Origin: Centroberyx gerrardi | Lineage: Eukaryota; Chordata; Actinopteri; Beryciformes; Berycidae | Assembly: GCF_048128805.1 (NCBI RefSeq) | Contig: NC_136017.1 | Coordinates: forward strand, 5,664,307-5,728,306 | DNA length: 64,000 nucleotides | Direction: 5' to 3' | Shown: positions 29,278 to 40,224 of the stretch, piece after piece | Layout: each line of letters begins with the position of its first letter | Position numbering within the stretch: position 1 is the stretch's first letter | Notes under the pieces: generated by a model | The model's input: only the letters and a program-made list of their open reading frames with translations | The model's database searches: none | Told to the model about the DNA's origin: nothing | Position numbers and translations under genes: made by a program

Positions 29278-29818
29278 TTCGGGTGATGCATGAGGGTCAG
29301 AAAATCAGAAAATAAGCCCTTTATTCAGAAGTACACCGTCCCATTTCCCCGGTGCGTTTGGTGAGTTCAGGTCTGTTCAACAGGCGTCTTTCCCAGTGGA
29401 GAAGCTAATTCAGGGTGTTCTTTTTGACTCGTGCCTGTTCAATAATGCAGGAGCTGTGTAAGGGAATATGGGACAAGATGTGTGTGTGTGTGTGAACCTG
29501 ATAGTTCGCTGAAGTCCGGCTCCTTCCTGTCACATGACGAGTGAGGTGGAAACAGCACATTTGGGCCACATCCTTATACATATCATGAGCATTTTAAGAA
29601 TTTTACACTTCTAAACAAACATGACAAGTGATTTTATCAGTTTTTATATGAAAGGTTAATTTCAAAGAAGCGCTTATGAAACATCTCAACATGCAAGAAA
29701 AAGAGAAAAAAAAACAAGATGACGCACAATTACACAAATGACATCAAAATGTAACAAGGAGGGAGAGTGGTACAAAATAAAATGCATAAATAACAAGTAA
29801 GAGAGCTGAATAAGTGAG

Positions 29819-29822
<4 letters not shown>

Positions 29823-29878
<56 letters not shown>
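29823..29878. repeat. (GT)28 microsatellite
   Basis: An uninterrupted GT dinucleotide run upstream of pjvk, between short AT-rich flanks. Valine/cysteine-rich open frames here are artefacts of the repeat. Confidence 0.97.
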
Positions 29879-29882
<4 letters not shown>

Positions 29883-30024
29883 TGATGAAACTGAAAACTG
29901 GTACTAAGGCATTTGTTTTTGCATTTTGTTGCCTTAAATTACTTAAAACTAGATCATCTCTCTGCATTATTGAAGCATATGTAAATTGTAATGTAATTTA
30001 GTGGATTCAAATAAACCCTTCAAA

Positions 30025-30025
<1 letters not shown>

Positions 30026-30078
<53 letters not shown>
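30026..30078. repeat. (TG)n microsatellite, about 26 units
   Basis: A second uninterrupted GT run about 150 bp from the first. The two share no flanking similarity that I can see. Confidence 0.97.
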
Positions 30079-30081
<3 letters not shown>

Positions 30082-30777
30082 AGTATGTACAAAGAGACAA
30101 AGAGAACATGTATTGTGTTTTTCTTCCATAATAATCCTACACTTCTAACTGCGGAGATAAATGTAGCTATGAAGAAATTAAAGTGCTTTTTTACACAGTT
30201 CTATGTCTGGTTCAATACAGTAGCAGCATATTCAAACAAAAACATAACAGTTAGTCCATAGTCTGCTGTTACCTGCATCCCTTTTGACACTGTGATACAT
30301 GGAACATCTGCTTTGGTCATGAACTTTTCCCTTGTAACCCTGGAAAATGTCCTGAGTTCTTTTTTTTTAAGGAAACCTCTGTGGTTTGTGTAGGTTCTAA
30401 TGTTTTTCACTGGATGCTTTTTTTAGTCTGGGTAATGTCGACCTTTCTTCTCAAAAAAAAGAAGCGAAGGAAAATGGCTGACTAGTGGTCTTCACTGTAC
30501 TGTCTGATCTTGTGGTTACAATGCTGTCTAGTCCATACTGTCCCACCAGGAATAGCCTGCGTGTTCCAATGTTTAAATGCCACATAGGAAGTTTCCTCAC
30601 CAAGGGAACTAAAGTCCATATTACCTTTCTATGCCTTCCACTCCCTGTAATTTGCGCTGCATGCTCGAGAAATGCCATGTAATTTGTTAGAAGCATGGCT
30701 TACAGACTAAAAAAAATCATTTTGCTGTAATTCACGCTAAATCATGCATCTTTACTTGCTCTGTGACTCAGGAACAC

Positions 30778-30925
30778 ATTCCTGATATTGAGTTGCACCT
30801 CAGTTTGTCCAATCCAAGTCTCAATTGACGCAGCTTGCTGTCCTCTCCATTCATGACCGAAATGGGTTAAATAGGTCAAATCAATAAGGGATCAGTAATC
30901 AGTCAACTTCATGGAAAAAGCAGGT
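30778..30925. repeat. Dispersed repeat starting 'cctgatattgagttgca', copy 1
   Basis: It shares cctgatattgagttgca, a tttgtccaatcca-like block, and aaatcaataagggat with 39243-39440, in the same order and orientation. It is a fragment of a dispersed fish repeat of unnamed class. Confidence 0.5.
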
Positions 30926-32020
30926 TTTTCTAATACAGTGAGTGCAAAATTGGCCATCTTGCTGAGGCTGGATAATATCTGAGCAGGTCGCCTAACATGA
31001 GGAGCAGATGAAGGATTGGACTTTTATCTAACAGTGTGGTGGATTTTGAGTTTCAAACTGCCTCAGCTGCCAGTGGGCACCCTAATTATTTGAAGGATTT
31101 ACTGGCAAAAAAAAAAGGTTGCTGATCAATACCAATGACTCAATGATTACTTGGCCAGCTGCTGAGATTTCTGGCTTTCAAAAGTTTCAAAAGTTTAGGA
31201 ACAAAACTTACCCAAACATTGGAGTTTCAAGACTCCTGGTGTCACCAGACATTTTAGCTGAAAACCTCATTCTCAAGCCAAAATTGATTGTTGATGTTAT
31301 ATTGTGTATGACATCTGTTCTGTTGGATCTCTGCTAATTAGCTAGCTTACTCCTTTTTGTATTGTGAAAATGTGACATTATTGTTTGTGTCAATTACAGG
31401 CTACTGTTGCTCAAGGGTGTGGGACTGTACCAGAGAAATGTAACAGGGGGGAGATAAGTTCTGTCAATGTTGATGCAACTCTTACTGGTCGCCAATAGAG
31501 GTCAATAAGATTATTGATCATAGATTACTTAATGCCCCTTTAAATGTAAGAAAATGCATTTTGATAGCTACAAAGCGTAGCTATGATCAATTAAGTTCAA
31601 AAGTTAAGATGGTCTTGAAAGGCAATAAAGAATCATCATATTGCTTGTTGTGTTGAAATTTCAGTGTTGTTCATGAGGGGAACAGGGATGGACACACACA
31701 CACCCTTGTTACCTTATGATTAAACGATGGACTCCAACCACCAGCTCACCCTGCTGCATGAAAATGTAAAGTGTGGACGCTTCAGTCCCATCTGCTGCAG
31801 GAACTCTCTTCCCATCTGCCTCAGCCTCGGTCCCCCGTGGCTCAGCCTGCTCTCAGACGGCTTAATGGGAAATCAGTCTGTTCTCTGAGCACCATCACAG
31901 CTTCCTGAAACAAGTTGTTTTGCAAAGGAAACAAGTGAAAACCATTATCCATTGGCAGAGATGTGAAATTATTTGAGGAGAAAAAGGCTTGACGACTCAA
32001 AACAAGGTGAAATCACTTGT

Positions 32021-32190
32021 TTAGAGGAACATTAATGCAGCGTAGGAGTCGCCGCTGGAGAAGACGGTGGGCGCATCATTGATGTTTGTGTTATCCTCTA
32101 CCTCCTCTACCTCCTCTACCTCCGGGACGTCGCCTTGGGGACCGACGGTCTGTTTGACACACTGGCTTGCCAGTGAGTCTTGCGCTGGAA
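32021..32190 (-). other. Exon-like minus-strand open frame of unknown origin
   Basis: On the minus strand a pyrimidine-rich ttgttttccAG acceptor at 32190 is followed by an open frame of about 55 codons ending in TAA. It includes a 9-base tandem repeat coding for EVE-type acidic units (VPEVEEVEEVED) and ends SSGDSYAALMFL. The base composition is richer in GC than the flanks, as in real exons here. I see no partner exon and do not recognise the sequence. It could be a terminal exon of an unrecognised gene, a 5' non-coding exon of pjvk, or chance. Confidence 0.25.
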
Positions 32191-32912
32191 AACAAATCAA
32201 TCGGAGCCGAATGTAACATGCACACTGTAAACCGTTCAAGCTGGAGCGCACAGATGTAGGTCAAGTAGAAGTTCAGGTAGATAGTAAAATAAACAGAAAA
32301 TGCAAATTTAATGGCGGCTCTTTTTCAGGACATGAAACATTTTATTGTTTAGGTAAAGCAGCTATTTGTTTTCGAACTACAAGACGGTCAAAATTAAAGG
32401 CCTAACCCATCATCCAGTTGTAAGCAAAAGACAAGTCCCACTACAGGAATCCATCATGTGGGGCTGGTAACTTTTCTCCTCTGTGTTTGATTGACAGTTA
32501 TGTTCGACTGTATGTGGCAGCAAAAGCATTGCTCGTGCTTTATATTTACATAATCAAATTTCCATATGCATTAGTGTAAAATATGCCTTTCTTTTGAGTT
32601 ATGATGAGATAGTGATGTTTCAAGAATCTCAAAAAGCTTCAGCTGCAATTCCAGCTCTTTTAGCATCTATGAAGATATAGACATTTCCTATAAAAACCCT
32701 TAACTAGAGCGTTTAAAAATTTTTGTTAAACAACATGCAGTATGTCAGCTCAAGTCTTCCAGCCCATCTCCTTTCATCAGTCTTTTGCCTGGACAAATTT
32801 AATGCAGTCTTTAATTAGCTGCATCTTTCAAGGCAGAGTCTGAGGAGGAGGTTGGCCTCGGAAAAAAAGGAGGCAAAATGATGAGAGGGAAGAAAGTAGA
32901 GAGGAGGAGGAG

Positions 32913-32916
<4 letters not shown>

Positions 32917-32968
<52 letters not shown>
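32917..32968 (+). repeat. (GA)26 tract upstream of col5a2
   Basis: A GA run about 200 bases upstream of the col5a2 start codon, preceded by a GGA-rich stretch (32901-32916). It lies in the promoter or 5' leader. GAGA tracts can affect promoter openness, but this is only a possibility here. Confidence 0.95.
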
Positions 32969-32972
<4 letters not shown>

Positions 32973-33156
32973 TTGCAGTGTGTGTGTAATTGCTCATCCA
33001 GGAGCCTGTTCCTCTCTGGGAGTTTTGGATCTTTTATATCTGGATGCTGTAGCTCTGGGCTGGGCGAGCTCACTCCCTGTCCACGTCCGTCCGTCCGTCC
33101 GTCCCAGTTGGGTGCTGTGTGAGTGTGTGAGTGTGTGAGGACGCTGCGTGTCTGGC

Positions 33157-33225
33157 ATGCAGACATGGGCCCCTCGATGCGCTCTAGGATTACCGTCTGC
33201 CTGGCCCTCGCCTTGGCTCAGGTGA
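33157..33225 (+). promoter_or_regulatory. Upstream ORF overlapping the col5a2 start
   Basis: An ATG at 33157, eight bases before the main ATG and in a different frame, opens a 22-codon ORF that stops at TGA 33223-33225 inside the signal-peptide region. A short gtctg/cagac stem brackets it (33150-33164). COL1A1, COL1A2 and COL3A1 messages have upstream ATGs and a stem-loop around the start codon that bind LARP6. Similar control here is an inference. Confidence 0.5.
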
Positions 33226-33255
33226 TTGCCGTGACCTGCCAAGATGCCAAGAAAG
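33165..33255 (+). CDS. col5a2: col5a2 exon 1: signal peptide
   Basis: Encodes 30 residues plus one base. A short basic start (MGPSMRSR) is followed by a hydrophobic stretch ([13 protein letters not shown]) and a likely cleavage near TCQ|DAKK. This start is chosen over the ATG at 33157 because only this frame joins the VWC exons in phase (G|AT gives Asp). The donor is GTGAGT. Confidence 0.92.
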
Positions 33256-36252
33256 GTGAGTGAGCACGGATTACCAGTAATCATTACCTCTGATTGGTAT
33301 TCTCTGCAAATAACTGCTAGATTGAAGCGCTACTTTATTCTGCTGAGAGGTTTTTGTGCAAAGTGGGAACAGAAATGCTCGTAAATATGTTGATCTGATA
33401 ATCCTGTGTGTGCCAAATTAATGAGATGTTACTATGAGATGAGATGTTACTCTGATTCTGAGGGCTTACATTCAAATCTGGACTCAAATAAACAACTTTC
33501 CCACACTGGTACATATGATTAGTAAGTGTGGGTAACTTTAAAGGTCAGAAAATCACATGGAAACATAAAGTTTGGTCTAATTCACTCTGATTGGCATCCA
33601 AAGACTGAGGTTTGATCCACTTTTGTAACACAAATGATCCTGTTTTTAATTATATGACCATTAGCAATATACTGTATGTATCCTTTTTATATTCCTCAGC
33701 ATCCAATATCCTCTAATGATTTATGTGTAATTGCATTTTTGTGACTGGGACCTGTGAAAACATTTTACAGTAGTAGAATTTTATGTTTTTTCATGTTTTT
33801 TTTTTTTTACTGTACCGTTTGTTTTTACTCTTCTGTTGTTACTTTCCAGTTTATGATATTTCTTCTTTTTCAAAATATAGGATGTGGTTCAGGAAGCTGT
33901 GTTTTAGTTTCTAAGTTATACTGGGCTGCTCTGCCTCTCAACAACTGGACCACACTGGTCCTGTGGTTTGGGAGCTAAAGGCTAAAATCACACCCAAAAC
34001 CTAGACCAGAAAAGCAAACATCATGTCTTAAAGAGTCACTAGTTTTCCCATTCACAAAACTTTTAAAAGCCACTGGATGTGTTGTAACTGATGATTAGGA
34101 AGGGTTTTCCCATTGTGTGGAGATATAAAATCTCTGGTGAACGCTGCAAAGTTTTCAGGAGTTAATTAGGTGGAAAAAACAAGCTGGGAGCAGAAAATCA
34201 AACTTCAGTTTTACATGGCCTGACTCTTCTTCATCTGTTTTGTCTTTGATAATAATTTACTACAATTCAAATCCCTTGGAAGCAAAAGTATCATTGCTGC
34301 CAGATAGTGAGGCTGACACAGCTTCATATTGCTGAAACAGAATCATACATTCAAGACGAATTCTCAAAGATCAGACGAAGGGAGATCTGGGTGATCCCGT
34401 CTGAGCGAGATCACATTTTCTAAAATAAAATGTCCCAGAGGAGGCGATCCCGGATCAAAAATACCTCCCCCCCCTACAGGCTGCAGTATGTGCTAAAGTA
34501 ACAGTGTGTGCAGGCCGGCGGGGCTATTTCAGTGCGAGGTTGAGGCTGAATGAAGGGGTTTTGAATGCCATGGCTATAATGATGTGGCCTTGTGGATGGG
34601 ATGGACAAAAGCAGGCCACTAATTTTGGTCAGACTTCGGGCCAGGAGCAGACAAGACACACCCAAGCGAGATGATGCTGGATATGAAATATGCTTCGCTT
34701 GCTTCCATCCACCAAGTTCACCTCCACTGAGCATTCATGCAAGAGAAGAAGAATAAAAGCTGCATCAGGTGTTGGAATATAGGGCAAATTTCTCTGATGA
34801 CACTTTACTCCAAAATTTACATCGACATATACAGTATGAGTCTGTGTAGATTCCTTTCAGTCATCCAGGTAGTAAGATGTCCAAAAAAAAAAACATAAAA
34901 ACAAAATCCACTGGACTTAAAATGAAGAGTTGAAGAGTTGAAAATGTCTTCAACTCTTCACTTTAAGTCCAGTGGATTTTGTTTTTGGACTTAAAATGAA
35001 GAGTTGAAGACGTTTTCAACTCTTCAGCTCTTCATTTTAAGTCCAGTGGAGTTTGTTTTAATGTTTTTTTTGGACATCTGCATTTGACTGGACACTTTTA
35101 TCTTGGGGGATTTTCAAGGAGTAAGCATGTAGAGGGCTAGTGTCTCGCTAAAGGTCCCGACACATCGCTGTTGCAGGGATTGAACCTGTGACCTTTCAGT
35201 TACAGGACAGTCCCGCTACACAGTAAGCCTATAAATACAGGCCTTTTCTTCAGCTTCAAACTGATAGATGTATTGCTACAGCCAAACCTCTGGAGCTAGT
35301 GTGATTTTTAGCAATAAAACGTTTAAAAAGCAGAGAGAAAACTACATCCTGACATCCCGACTCTGCAGATCCTGTCTTATGTTTGGAGCTCTGCAGTTTA
35401 CTGATGCTGCTGCAAGAAATCATAACTCTGCTTTTTGTGTTTTGCGTTGTTACTGAAGGTTTATATGGTCGTTTATGGGTAGAGCAGCTTTTATTACCTC
35501 AAGGGTCTTCTGAAAGCTGTTTAGAGACTTCTCCAGCCTCCAGAGGCCTCTATAACTTTGGCTCTATTCTGCTTATAAGACCCCATCTTACAATATTACT
35601 ACTATTACTAAAACTGTTACTAAAACTTCTACCGATGTACTAGATTTGCACTTTTCTTGGCAAAATAAGTCACAAAGTGCTGTTTAATAAAAGCATAAAA
35701 AGGACATTGATAAATAAATTATATCTAATGATAAATGCCATTTGGTAAACACTTTAATCTGCTTTGATCTACCCATTGACCAATACAGCGCTTCTATTTG
35801 GTAATATTAATAACAAGCAATAAGTTGTCAGTTAAATGCAAGTTTAAAAAAATGAGTATATATTGGAATAAGTAAGCAACATGATGAAAACATACATAAC
35901 ATACATGCACATAAAAACATAAAAAGCCTAGGTAGTTAAAGGGAACAAATTCAGCTCATACATACTGCAGTGTGTATAGCTGACGCCTTGAAACATTCAT
36001 TTTAACCATACTGTTATGATTTCACCATTTACTGTATTATTACCTGGTACATTTGTCTGGAAAGTCATCTGCCTGTCTGTCAAAGGAACGTGAATGAATG
36101 AAGTCAATATGGTGTTAATCTTCAATTCACTTGTCTCAAGAGCTGAGAAATCAAGACCTGGCCAGGTGTGTTGAGGCACTTCAGAAACCAGGAAATGGAT
36201 TGATATTGGCTGTTGAATAGCTTATTAAGTGGTGTAAGTGGTTTTAGTGTGC

Positions 36253-36301
<49 letters not shown>

Positions 36302-36304
36302 ACA

Positions 36305-36386
<82 letters not shown>

Positions 36387-39300
36387 TGGGCATCAAATGG
36401 GAGGAACCAAAATCATTATAGCTCAAATTGTTTCATGATCTTCTGTATCTCTCTCCATTGGTAGATCTTTTCACTGCTTTTAAGACAAGATTTAAAGACT
36501 CAATACTGGATTGAAAGACCTATTAAGGTGGATTTGTTTTGCAGTGTAAGCCTGCAGTATGAGTGTGCTGTGTGTTGGCTAATAATAAACTTGAGGTGAG
36601 GCAGGGTGGGGGGGGGGGGGGGGGGGGGGGGTAACCACAAGGCCATGAAGCCTCAGAGTTAGGGTTTTCCTCTTAAAAAGAAACATGCAGGGAACCATGG
36701 TAATTACTTCAATATATCTAAGCCACAATCCCATTAAAATGAACCAAGGTCAGTTAGAAAAATTACCTGCAAGGGATTTGTTCCGAAATTAGATATCCAC
36801 CATTTAAAATTATGTGACATCTACTCTGGTCTGTTAAAAATTTGAAACTACCTTAAGATCTTTACCTAACAATTCAAACTTTTTTGAGCATAGGAGTCTG
36901 TTTTGTTTTAATTCACAGATGTCAGGCTGCGGGTTTTTGTTAAAAATGACGTGTAGCATTTTAGAATTAAAACTTTTCATTGCAAACCTTACCATAAGCT
37001 ATCATTTAGCACATATTTAAGCATTTAAGTATGACCAGTGACACATAAACAATACATTTTATCCTCAAAGTTGCATACTCCATAAAATAAATGTCTTTCA
37101 ATCAGGCTGGTGGCTCTGAACTCAAAAAAGAGACAGGTGCAAAAGGCTGGAAAACTTGCAGAAGCTAGAAAGAAAAACAGCCAAAACTGCTAATCGAGGC
37201 TGTGCAGCCAAAACACGTTTATTGTGGCTGTAGAATAAACCCACAGCTCATTCATTTTTCATACAGCAGATGCACGCTGCAGTTTACCAGCCTGTAGGTT
37301 TCCTGGCTGGAGGCTTGTCCGGGTGTGGCACCTCCCAAATAAAGGCAAACCCACAAGCGCTGGCCAAGCCCAACGTATAATACAGCCGCTGTGGTTTCCC
37401 CTGAAATAACTCCTGCTTTTGAAAACGAGCCTCTCTCTCGGGGAGAGGCTCCACCACATAATTAGTACTTAGGACGTCACTAAATTGCCCGGATTTAAAT
37501 ACGTAGCAGGTGGCCATATTTTCTTTTTTTCCCCCCTCTGGTTTTGTGATGCTCTTTTTTCCTCCTCAAGCCCCCTTTTTGCTTTTGTTAAGACTGAGGG
37601 AATAAGTGTAAGAAACAAAGGTAATAAAATTCTAGGGGTTTTTCCATCCTTAGCCAATAAGGGTTTACACTGCCAAAAAATGTCAAGACTCATTTAACGT
37701 AGTTTTGAGTCTTAACATCGTATTTTTCTGAAAGATCCTCCCAGTGGAGCGAGATAATTCCATTTGTTTCCAATGTAAATCAGCTGTTTTTCAAGGATTA
37801 CCTTAAATCGAATGGCATTATGTTGAATCCTGTGGAGTGTCGTTTCAAGAAAATTCCTGAAACAGTTGAAACTGTAGAGGAAGTGAAATTATCTGATGCC
37901 ACTGGCAGATTTTTTGTACAAAAATAGAGATTTTAGGGATAAACAGTAGATTAAACTTGTAGATGATTTAAGTGACGTCTATTTTTGCAGTCGAGTTGAA
38001 ATATGTGGGCCTCATACTTTTTTTTTAACCTTTATTTAAGCAGGAATGTGGACTATAATAGCTCTTTATTTACAGCAGAAGCCTGAGAGCGAAGCTGCAG
38101 GGACAGAGATGATTACATACTGAGACACATTTACACCCAGGAGCTGCCGAGCTCAGCCGCAGTCTGGCAGCGCCGGCCACTGACTGGGAGTTGGGGGTGA
38201 AACGCCTTGCTCAAAGACACTTCAGCAGCAGTTATCGGATTTTACCAGATTTCAGAGGAAAATCGTCAGTTAATTTAACACTTTTGATAGTTTTGAACAG
38301 CCGACCCAAAGCCATATCAGCTGTATGAGTGAACGAAATCTCTTCAATCAATACTTGTCAACTCCAAATAATTCTCACTGAAAAATCAACATTTTTTAAT
38401 GGGGAATTGGCTATGTATCTTTCTATTAGGCTACTGCCACCTTAACCAGAGAGAAGAGAAATGGGTTTTTATTAGAGACGCCATCTTGGTCAGAAAGTGT
38501 CATTCACCAGGAGGGGACATCTTCTCAGTTTCTTAAAGTGATATTTCAGTTCACATCTGCAGTTTCCCACATGTTTACCAGATGTGAGTTAATAAGCTGT
38601 CAACCTCCAGCAGAACTTCTCTCCCGCAGGGCAGATTCACCTGAAACAGTCACTCGGTCATTCTGGCTTCTTTTTTCAGCCTCACTTTAGGGATTATATG
38701 TAAAACAAAAACTCTACTTCAGTTTATTTAGTTGGTGTATGTATTAGAAATATGATTTTCAAACACTTGTAAGTAAAACATAAATTACTTATTAGTTGTG
38801 TTGCTTGGAAAAAGATGGTTAGTGGATCATAATTATGAGGCTGCATGATGTACAGTGCAGTTTTTTGGCCAACAGTGTGTTTTATATGGCTTTCTCTTTG
38901 TGTCAGATATGTTTTTTGCTATGATTTCTTGCTCTAATTTGCAGCAAATGTTGAGCATAACATGAAAATACCCCTTATAAATCGTACACAGTAATGTATA
39001 ATTAGAAAGATGAGGTACAGGTGGGCTTTCTGTTGCATATAGACGTGAATATTCCTGTGGATCTCACAAAGTTAGACCATTAGTTGTTGATATAAATGTT
39101 TTCTGACATGTCCAGTGATAGTTGAGTGGTTTAGTTCCCTGCATCTGAAGCTACATGTGCGTCCCTGCTGGCCTATAGGATCAAATCCTGCCAGAGCTTT
39201 CTGTCCTCTGTCTCGCCTACACTAAATATACAGAATTTTTGGGACAGCTTCCTGATATTGAGTTGCAGCCTCTTTTGTACAATCCACCTCTCAGTTGTCT

Positions 39301-40172
39301 CAAAGCTTAAAAATCCTTCTCTAACTCGTCTGCTTCTCTTTATCTACACCTCCTCCTTTGTGATTGGTATAGATTAAATAAGGGAAATCAATAAGGGATA
39401 ATGGCTTTTACCTGAACTCACCTCATCAGTGTACTTCATGAAAAGAGTAAGTGTCCCTTATATGTTGTACATTCAGTTCCCTCTTTGTGCTTTCCCATCT
39501 TAATAAACTAAAAATGATAAAAGAGGCCAACTTTTGCACTTTGTTACTTTATAGAAAATGTGTCTATCTGCCATGCATATTTTATTGGGTCAACTGTAAA
39601 AAAAAAAAAAAAAAAGTAAGTAGAAGTATTGTAGAAGCCCACCTTTATACATTTCTCCTGCATCTAACTTACATGACTACCACAAACAATTCTTTCTTTG
39701 ATGTTTTACTGTTGAACAAAATGAGTATATTGCAACACAAAACTGTAATGTCTCTCAGCTGATCAGTTACCAGACCATTCCTTATGCACTTACAGTACAA
39801 CAAATACAATAGTAGAGATGAGCTTGAATTCCCCCTGACACCAACATCACAGACAACCCATAATATAAAGTTTAAGAGTGAGTTTAGCAGGAGAAAAACT
39901 GTGATGACATTAGATGATATGAGTGCTGGTAAAGAGGGACGTCAGTCTGTCACCCCACTGTGTTGAAGGCAAAAAGAAATTGGAGCTACTGACCTTTGAT
40001 GTATGACGTAGTAATGGGTGCAGCCTGCTGGCCAAAGGTGGAATGTACTGTACTTCCCTTAGTACAATTAGGTACTGTAGGTTTTGCTGCATGTTTGTTT
40101 GTGTCTGAGCTTGGATGAGGCTCATACTGCAGGAACAAACCTGTAGATTTGACTGTTGTGTGAAGCAGTGGA

Positions 40173-40224
<52 letters not shown>

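Larger units (their letters stand above)
29278..33164. other. Divergent intergenic region between pjvk and col5a2
   Basis: 3.9 kb between two divergent genes. It contains two long (GT)n microsatellites (29823-29878 and 30026-30078), a dispersed repeat (30778-30925), a minus-strand exon-like open frame (32021-32190), a (GA)n tract (32917-32968) and the col5a2 5' leader. Promoters for both genes should lie here, but no TATA box or CpG-rich block stands out for pjvk. 30100-30770 and 31000-32000 hold nothing I can name. Confidence 0.55.

Noticed and set aside
31780..31880. Minus-strand peptide resembling a growth-factor propeptide fragment (FLQQMGLKRP)
   Set aside because: Too short, with no flanking exons, no cysteine-knot domain and a stop close upstream; likely coincidence.
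36238..36438. Open frames made of repeated CV, RE, SL or TH residues
   Set aside because: They are translations of GT and GA microsatellites. The same applies at 24125-24631, 29686-30001, 32815-33138 and 40122-40347.
37284..37517. Identification of the small open frame as a COX7A-like mitochondrial subunit
   Set aside because: Only a loose resemblance in layout; key residues do not line up, so no name was given.
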